Part shown: in pieces, positions 1 through 4,793 of the stretch | How the letters are laid out: each line of letters opens with the position of its first letter | Position numbering within the stretch: the stretch's first letter is position 1 | From: an uncultured Eggerthellaceae bacterium | Lineage (GTDB): Bacteria > Actinomycetota > Coriobacteriia > Coriobacteriales > Eggerthellaceae | Direction: 5' to 3' | Length of the DNA: 5,976 nucleotides | NCBI GenBank assembly: GCA_902497215.1 | Contig: CABVEH010000082.1 | Coordinates: 1-5,976 of the forward strand | The notes under the pieces: generated by a model | Database searches by the model: none | Told to the model about the DNA's origin: nothing | Seen by the model: only the letters and a program-made list of their open reading frames with translations | Program-made: the position numbers and the translations under genes

Positions 1-941
1 GGCGGGATGGGAAGCAGGTTCATCAGCCCCAGCGACACCGATATGGCCGCCATGAAGAACAGCGCGTCGACGAAGCCCTGCGCGAAGAAGTCGGCCGACA
101 TCACCGCGATTCCGACGATGCTGGTGGATTCCGACACCGTCTGGGCCGCCGTCTCGGGGTTGAACAGGCCGAGTATGGCCTGGAACACGACGGCGATGTA
201 GGAGAAGCCAACCTGGATGGACTGGATCGGGGTGGCGTTGTAATGCATGACTTCGCCGGTCTGCGGGTTCGTGTAGTCGATGCCTATGACGGAATAGATG
301 ACGACGAACGCCAGCATGGCGAAAAGCAGGTTCACCGCGATTCCCGCAAGCACTATAACGGAGCGCTTCCAGAAGGGAAGCGACCTGTACTGCTGCGAGT
401 ACTCGGAATCGAAGAACGCCTTCGGATCGGACACGGGCCTAGGCGTGCCCTCGGCGGCCGGCTCGGGCGCCGGCTGGCAGTGGCGCGTGGCGAAGGCGCG
501 CTCATTCGAGGTGGGCTCGAGCGCAGGGGTGCGGTAGGTGTTGAACTCGTCAGAGCGCTTCGGCGCCGTGACGCTTCCCCACTCCACCAGCTCTTCGAGC
601 GCGTCGTAGGCCTCCTCATCGGAGATGCCGCAGTCGTAGGCGACCTCTTCCATGGTGGCCGTCCCACGGGCGTACACCGATGCCAGCACCGGCTGCAGGT
701 GCGGCGACATGGCCCCCGTCTCCATTCCGCAGACGCGCGCGTATCCACCGAGCGGAACGGCCGTCAGCCCGAACTTCGTGCCGTTCTTCGTGAAGCCGAT
801 GTTGGGCCCGGGAAGCCCGATCATGAACTCGGTGACGCGCACCTTGAAGGCCCGCGCGGCGATGTAATGGCCGCCCTCGTGGATGAGGACGAGGAAGCCG
901 ATCACCACGACGGCGCAGAACACGGTGTAAAGGATGTCCAT
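1..941 (-). CDS. rseP: M50 site-2 (intramembrane) zinc metalloprotease, RseP/RasP family, 3' end outside window
   Basis: Membrane-embedded zinc protease expected to cut transmembrane proteins such as anti-sigma factors or signal-peptide remnants. The 313 visible residues start at ATG 941-939. TM1 (about 5-20) runs straight into the zinc motif HEGGH (21-25, catalytic Glu22). FGLTAVPLGGY (57-67) matches the family's post-TM1 beta-loop. A second conserved block, WKRSVIVLAGIAVN (191-204, with the family Asn), begins the next TM. The visible end, NLLPIP (308-313) plus a CCN proline codon, leads into the family's NxxPxPxLDG motif, whose Asp ligand is outside the window. Two oddities: residues 78-127 form an inserted winged-helix-like segment followed by a Pro/Ala-rich linker (about 156-172), and no PDZ domain lies between TM2 (to about 220) and the next membrane segment (about 244-260). 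The Shine-Dalgarno is weak. The gene follows dxr on the same strand but is separated from it by the adhesin-sortase cassette. The family is certain; equivalence to E. coli RseP is not. Confidence 0.9.
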   Translation of the reverse strand, partial: MDILYTVFCAVVVIGFLVLIHEGGHYIAARAFKVRVTEFMIGLPGPNIGFTKNGTKFGLTAVPLGGYARVCGMETGAMSPHLQPVLASVYARGTATMEEVAYDCGISDEEAYDALEELVEWGSVTAPKRSDEFNTYRTPALEPTSNERAFATRHCQPAPEPAAEGTPRPVSDPKAFFDSEYSQQYRSLPFWKRSVIVLAGIAVNLLFAMLAFVVIYSVIGIDYTNPQTGEVMHYNATPIQSIQVGFSYIAVVFQAILGLFNPETAAQTVSESTSIVGIAVMSADFFAQGFVDALFFMAAISVSLGLMNLLPIP

Positions 942-992
942 AGGTCGTCTCGTTTCGCTTTTGGCGCAAGCCGGGATTAAGGCTCCTTGTCA

Positions 993-1010
993 GCCGGAGG
1001 AAAGTCCGGC
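993..1010. other. Short hairpin in the rseP leader
   Basis: GCCGGA (993-998) and TCCGGC (1005-1010) form a perfect 6-bp stem around a 6-base loop, about 52 bp upstream of the rseP start. No T-run follows on either strand, so it is not a classical terminator. It could be an mRNA leader structure or a protein-binding dyad, or chance in GC-rich DNA. Confidence 0.3.
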
Positions 1011-1072
1011 GTCGGAACGGCTTCAGCTTCGCGATGGCTCGCGTCCGGCCGTGCGCAGTGTTGTTCAAGAAG

Positions 1073-1101
1073 ATTATCTGCGTTGGGCAAGGCATATGGA
1101 A
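1073..1101 (-). promoter_or_regulatory. Candidate rseP promoter (weak)
   Basis: On the minus strand, GATAAT (1078-1073) matches five of six -10 consensus bases, and TTCCAT (1101-1096) stands 17 bp upstream as a poor -35. It would place the transcript start about 125 bp before the rseP ATG. The opposite-strand cassette cuts rseP off from dxr, so a separate promoter is expected somewhere here, but this pair is only a suggestion. Confidence 0.25.
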
Positions 1102-1184
1102 GCCCCGAACCCCAGATTGCACAAAATCATTCGAACCGGCGCAAGCCCGGCGAAGGCATCGGGCAAGCACCAGCATAGGCCAGG

Positions 1185-1204
1185 CGCAAGCGCCCTGTAA
1201 CCGG
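1185..1204 (+). repeat. Imperfect direct repeat, left copy (cassette flank)
   Basis: CGCAAGCGCCCT (1185-1196) is repeated exactly at 4767-4778. In both copies AACCGG follows shortly after, with a one-base length difference between. The two copies bracket the adhesin-sortase pair. Similar CGCAAGCGCC strings occur elsewhere, for example inside dxr at 5344-5353, so this may be compositional rather than an insertion scar. The left copy also sits in a small dyad, GGCGC-AA-GCGCC (1183-1194). Confidence 0.3.
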
Positions 1205-1256
1205 CGTTTCGAACGGCGCGGCTAAGGTTGTGGCATGGCCGAACCGAAACGAGGAC

Positions 1257-1262
1257 AGGAGG
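1257..1262 (+). promoter_or_regulatory. Shine-Dalgarno that sets the adhesin start
   Basis: AGGAGG lies 8 bases before ATG 1271, a near-ideal ribosome-binding site. The in-frame ATG at 1235 has no such site and would place 12 hydrophilic residues before the signal peptide. The start at 1271 is therefore preferred. Confidence 0.85.
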
Positions 1263-1270
1263 GCGATTCC

Positions 1271-3979
1271 ATGACTGGAACCCGAATTGGAAGACGCGCG
1301 GCCGCGAAGGCCATGCTCGCGGCGCTGCTTGCCGCCGCACTGGCGCTTCAGCCTTTTTCGTTCGCCGGACTTCCGGGCTCGAAGGCGTTCGCGCAGGCTG
1401 CCACCTCGCATGCCATCGCGAAGAACGTCGGCCAGGTGTCGCAGTATGACGGCGGCACGTACGTCCATGACTTCAGCGAAGGGGTGCTCGGGGTGGACGG
1501 CGAGGTGGCGTTCTGCATGGACCCGAACGTGAACTTCAAGCCAGGGCAGGTGACTTCGGCCGACATAGGGAGCATAGCGAACCCCGACCAGGTCACCGAC
1601 ATGGCGCTGCGCGCGCATTACGCAAGGAACGTCTACGCCGACAACCCCGTGCCGGACCACGCCCGGACCATAATCGCCCAGACTCTGATCTGGGAGGTGC
1701 TTTCGCCCGGACAATCCTTCGTGCTGGTGGCCGCGGAGGACGGCGGCAGCTTCGCCGAGGTGACCGCAGCGGTGAGGGACGACCTCATGCGCAAGGCAAG
1801 GGACTTCGCGGCCAAGAGCCATTCCAGGTACAAAGGGCACGGAACGCTGTGGCTGAACGGGTCGACCCAGCCCGTCGCCACGCTTGGATGCGACCTGGTG
1901 GTGCGCGACGCGCTTGCGAAGGTCTCCAAGCACGACGCGGAGTCGGATTGGCATGCCGGCTTGAACGAGGCGCTGGGCGCAGCATCGTTGGAAGGCGCCC
2001 GGTACACGGTCGCCCATTACGAGGGGTCGTTCGGAACCGCCGCCGAAGCCGAGGCGTCGGGCGCTCCCGCGCGGCAGTGGGAGTTCGTCACGGACGACCG
2101 CGGGATCGTCGACCTTTCGGACCCCGACTCGTGCCTGGTGTCGGGCAACCTTTACCGCGACGGCTACGGCAATGCGGTCTTCCCGCTGGGAACGTACGTG
2201 GTACGCGAGTCCGCGCCTTCGAAAGGATACCTGGTCTCGAAGGCATCCAGCGTGATGCGCGTCGAGCAGCCCGGTGGGACGCAGCAGCCAACCATGTCGG
2301 GCGACGTCGCGGGCGAGGGCGGCGACGCGTTCGTCAAAAGCCCCGAGCAGGTTAGGCGCGGCGACCTTTCGCTGGTCAAGGTCCGCGAGGACGACATGGC
2401 GCGCCTGGCCGGCATCCCGTTCCTTCTGACGAGCGACGCCACAGGCGAGTCGCACGTGCTGGTGACGGACGATAACGGACGCATAGACACCTCGTCGGCA
2501 TGGATAGCGCACGGCAGGAAGACTAACGCCAACGACGCGGCGCTAAAGGACGACGGAACAGTGGACGAAAGCCTGCTCGACCCGGGCGCGGGCGTGTGGT
2601 TCGGCAAGCGGCACGACGGCAGCATGACCGACACGAACGAGGGCCTGGGCGCGCTTCCCTACGACACGTACACGATGCGGGAGTTGCGGTGCTCCGCGAA
2701 CGCCGGGCTTGCACTGGTCACGCTTCCCGGAATTGCCGTGACGCGCGACGGCGTGGTACTGGACTTGGGCACCGTGGCCGACAAGAGCGAGCAGTCGCCT
2801 TACGTGACCACGTATGCGCGCGACGCGCACGACGGCGACAAGAGCGTATCCGCCGGGCGAAACGTGACCGTCACGGACGAAGTGGAGCTGGTGAACCTCG
2901 TTCCGGGAAAGACATACCGGCTTTACGGCACGGTCGTCGACCTGCAGACGGGGCTTCCGGTGCTGGCGGCCGCGGACGAAGGCGCAACGGGCGGCTCGAC
3001 GGTGGAGCCGGACGAAGACGCAGGTGGCTTGCCTGAGGGAACGGAAGCCGGGGAAACGGACGACTTGGATCCTGGCGTTGCAACCGAAGGCGGCGGCGAG
3101 GGCGCTATCGACCAGGAAGCCGTGCGAAGCTACTGGAACGGGCTGCTGGAGATGCTGGGCGCCGTCGAAACAGAGACGGAACGGGGCGCCTCCTACGAGA
3201 TACCCGAGAACACGGCCATCGACATGGATGCGATAAAGACGTACATGGACGAGAACGCCGACGTTTCTTCAAAGGTCGTCCTTGCGTCGATGGAGGTGAC
3301 GGCGACGCGTCCCAACATGACCGCTGCGCTGGACTACGACATGGACGCCAGCACCATGGAGGGCGGCTACGTGATCTTCGACCTGCTGACCAGCGACGGG
3401 AAGGTCACGGCCACGCATGCCGACCCCTCCAACGAGATGCAGGCCTTCGAGGTCGAGCAGCCGTCGCTTCGCACCGAGGCCACCGATGCGGCGGACGGAG
3501 ACCATACGCTGCTTCCCTCCCTGGACTCGGCCGTGACGGACACCGTGTCCTACGGCGGCCTTGTTGCCGGAGCCGAGTACGTCATGAGCGGAATGCTGGT
3601 CAACAAGGCCGATGGAAGCCTGGTGTATTCAGGAGACAAACCCGTCGAGGCGGAGATGCCGTTCGTGCCCGAGTCGGCGTCGGGGTCGGTGCAGCTCCAG
3701 TTTGCGTTCGATTCCACAAGCCTCGAGCCAGGCACCGAGCTGGTGGTCTTCGAGTTCTTTTCCAAGGACGGCGAAGCGACAGCCGAACACGCCGACCTGA
3801 ACGACGAGGCACAGACCGTGGCCATCGGAAGCGTGCCATCAGGCAAGGGCTACTACAGGACGGGAGAGGAATGGGCGCCCGCTTCGCCCGCGCCGCCCGC
3901 GATGGTAGCAGCAGGGGCGGCGGCTGGCGCCGCGCTGTTCATGGGGCGCATGAGGCTCATGGGCGGCAGGCGTGCGTAA
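1271..3979 (+). CDS. Sortase-anchored surface adhesin: thioester domain, SpaA-like domains, two VaFE repeats
   Basis: Secreted, probably wall-anchored protein of 902 residues. A signal peptide (basic RIGRR, hydrophobic 14-33) likely ends at AFAQA, about 43. Residues about 55-190 resemble Gram-positive thioester domains: Cys82 in FCMDP and Gln137 in AQTLIWE would form the internal Cys-Gln bond that can react with host amines. A SpaA/Cna-B-like domain (about 205-335) ends in GTYVVRESAPSKGY. A second (about 362-505) has Lys370 (LSLVKV) and Glu471 (ALPYDTYTMREL) as likely isopeptide partners. VaFE repeat 1 (about 510-731) is split by an acidic insertion (about 566-660). Repeat 2 (732-852) has VVFE at 825-828. 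The C-terminus has YYRTGE (861-866) instead of LPXTG, a hydrophobic Ala-rich segment (about 873-891) and an Arg-rich tail. The sortase follows with an 8-bp overlap. The architecture is well supported; the bonds and the ligand are inferred from family knowledge. Confidence 0.88.
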   Translation: MTGTRIGRRAAAKAMLAALLAAALALQPFSFAGLPGSKAFAQAATSHAIAKNVGQVSQYDGGTYVHDFSEGVLGVDGEVAFCMDPNVNFKPGQVTSADIGSIANPDQVTDMALRAHYARNVYADNPVPDHARTIIAQTLIWEVLSPGQSFVLVAAEDGGSFAEVTAAVRDDLMRKARDFAAKSHSRYKGHGTLWLNGSTQPVATLGCDLVVRDALAKVSKHDAESDWHAGLNEALGAASLEGARYTVAHYEGSFGTAAEAEASGAPARQWEFVTDDRGIVDLSDPDSCLVSGNLYRDGYGNAVFPLGTYVVRESAPSKGYLVSKASSVMRVEQPGGTQQPTMSGDVAGEGGDAFVKSPEQVRRGDLSLVKVREDDMARLAGIPFLLTSDATGESHVLVTDDNGRIDTSSAWIAHGRKTNANDAALKDDGTVDESLLDPGAGVWFGKRHDGSMTDTNEGLGALPYDTYTMRELRCSANAGLALVTLPGIAVTRDGVVLDLGTVADKSEQSPYVTTYARDAHDGDKSVSAGRNVTVTDEVELVNLVPGKTYRLYGTVVDLQTGLPVLAAADEGATGGSTVEPDEDAGGLPEGTEAGETDDLDPGVATEGGGEGAIDQEAVRSYWNGLLEMLGAVETETERGASYEIPENTAIDMDAIKTYMDENADVSSKVVLASMEVTATRPNMTAALDYDMDASTMEGGYVIFDLLTSDGKVTATHADPSNEMQAFEVEQPSLRTEATDAADGDHTLLPSLDSAVTDTVSYGGLVAGAEYVMSGMLVNKADGSLVYSGDKPVEAEMPFVPESASGSVQLQFAFDSTSLEPGTELVVFEFFSKDGEATAEHADLNDEAQTVAIGSVPSGKGYYRTGEEWAPASPAPPAMVAAGAAAGAALFMGRMRLMGGRRA

Positions 3980-4793
3980 GGCGGCCGTGCGCAAGGAAGG
4001 CGGAAGCGGCGCAGCGAAGAAAGGCGCAGCCTTGAAAGCAGCCGCCGGATGCCTGCTCGCCGGCACGTTGTCGCTATGGCTGCTTCTTGCCGCATCGCTT
4101 CCCGGAGGCGTCGCGGGATACGCCAAGGACGCCGAGGGCGGCCTGACAGCGATCGACCACCCGGACGAGTTCGGCGAAGTCGACTGGGATTATTGGTTGT
4201 CGGTGAATCCCGACGTCGCGGGGTGGATAACCGTGCCCGGCACGTCAATAGACCATCCGATCGTGCAGGCACGCGAGGGCGAAGGCGGCTTCTACCTGTC
4301 TCACGGCCTGGACAGAAGCCCCGACCCGATGGGATGCGCATTCCTGGACTCCGGCTGCTCGAATGGACTGGACTCGCCCAACTGCGTCGTCTACGGCCAC
4401 AACTGGAACGAAGGCCGCATGTTCGCGGACTTCGCCAGGTTCGACGAGCTGCCGTACGCCGCGAGCCATGACACAGTGCTCCTGCAGACGCCGAAGTGGA
4501 AAAGGAAGCTGCACGTTCAGTGTGTGGAGGTGGCGGACGGAAACGACGACACGAACGTCGTAGCGTTCGAAGGCGCAGACGAGCTGAAGTCGTGGTTCCA
4601 GGCGCGCTACGCCGCAAGCCGCGTCAAGCTGGGCGCCGTGCCTACAGGCAATGACGCACCCTTGCGCGTGCACACGTTCTGCACCTGCGTCGACGACGAA
4701 TCGCTGGACCAACGCGTGCTGGTATATGCCACCGAGCAGAAGGGCGGAAACATCCGCCCTTCCCGACGCAAGCGCCCTACAAACCGGAGATGA
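3972..4793 (+). CDS. Class B sortase
   Basis: Membrane-anchored cysteine transpeptidase that would cut the sorting motif of the adjacent adhesin and join it to the cell wall. Of 273 residues, the N-terminus is basic, followed by one TM (about 21-42). WLSVNPDVAGWITVPGTSID (75-94) and YGHNWNEGRMFADF are class B hallmarks. Catalytic residues are His143 (YGH), Cys239 in TFCTC (235-239, replacing TLxTC) and Arg248 (QRVLVYA). A second cysteine, Cys237, sits two residues before the nucleophile. The last 19 residues (after VYATE, 251-255) form a very basic tail with no family counterpart that I recognise. The annotated start is GTG 3972, overlapping the adhesin stop. GTG 3987 (AAGG 5 bases upstream) or TTG 4032 (AAAGG 7 bases upstream) have better Shine-Dalgarno spacing and may be the true start. 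The 3' end overlaps dxr tail-to-tail by 17 bp. Confidence 0.92.
   Translation: MRKAAVRKEGGSGAAKKGAALKAAAGCLLAGTLSLWLLLAASLPGGVAGYAKDAEGGLTAIDHPDEFGEVDWDYWLSVNPDVAGWITVPGTSIDHPIVQAREGEGGFYLSHGLDRSPDPMGCAFLDSGCSNGLDSPNCVVYGHNWNEGRMFADFARFDELPYAASHDTVLLQTPKWKRKLHVQCVEVADGNDDTNVVAFEGADELKSWFQARYAASRVKLGAVPTGNDAPLRVHTFCTCVDDESLDQRVLVYATEQKGGNIRPSRRKRPTNRR
4739..4762 (-). terminator. Terminator-like hairpin just past the dxr stop, inside the sortase 3' end
   Basis: GAAGGGCGGA (4739-4748) and TCCGCCCTTC (4753-4762) form a perfect 10-bp, GC-rich stem with a 4-base loop. It begins 14 bp beyond the dxr stop codon, where an intrinsic terminator would be expected. There is no T-run after it on either strand, so efficiency is uncertain; GC-rich actinobacteria often use hairpins without T-tracts. 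It also lies within the coding sequence for the sortase's basic tail. Confidence 0.5.
4767..4787 (+). repeat. Imperfect direct repeat, right copy (cassette flank, overlaps dxr stop)
   Basis: This is the second copy of CGCAAGCGCCCT (4767-4778), with AACCGG close behind. The dxr stop codon (TAG, 4779-4777) lies in it. See the left copy at 1185-1204 for caveats. Confidence 0.3.

Larger units (their letters stand above)
942..1270. other. Intergenic region between divergent rseP and adhesin genes
   Basis: 329 bases with no credible gene; the short open frames here have no family resemblance and no good Shine-Dalgarno. It must hold control signals for two divergent genes. It contains a 6-bp-stem hairpin (993-1010), one AT-richer patch (1117-1131), GGCGCAAGC three times (963, 1138, 1183), and TTCGAAC(C)GGCGC twice (1130-1142 and 1208-1219). 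One weak minus-strand sigma70-like pair is listed separately. I found no convincing -10/-35 pair for the adhesin gene on the plus strand. Confidence 0.6.

Noticed and set aside
243..980. 245-residue plus-strand open frame
   Set aside because: It is antisense to the M50 protease, whose own frame shows HEGGH and NLLPIP; the product is Arg/Gly-rich without motifs.
1117..1145. TTGCAC as a -35 for the adhesin gene
   Set aside because: The base stretch 16-18 bp downstream (around CGCAAG) has no resemblance to a -10 element.
1235..1270. Alternative upstream ATG for the adhesin
   Set aside because: There is no Shine-Dalgarno, and it adds charged residues before the signal peptide; ATG 1271 has AGGAGG at ideal spacing.
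1127..2512. 461-residue minus-strand open frame
   Set aside because: It is antisense to the adhesin's thioester and SpaA-like domains; long stop-free antisense frames are common in GC-rich genes and this one shows no domain.
4035..4055. Lipobox-like AAAGC (Cys27) near the sortase N-terminus
   Set aside because: The cysteine lies at the beginning of the hydrophobic segment rather than at its end, and the -3 residue is Ala; class B sortases are anchored by an N-terminal TM.
942..4793. Calling the cassette a mobile element
   Set aside because: There is no transposase, integrase, terminal inverted repeat or attachment site beyond a short, possibly chance, direct repeat.
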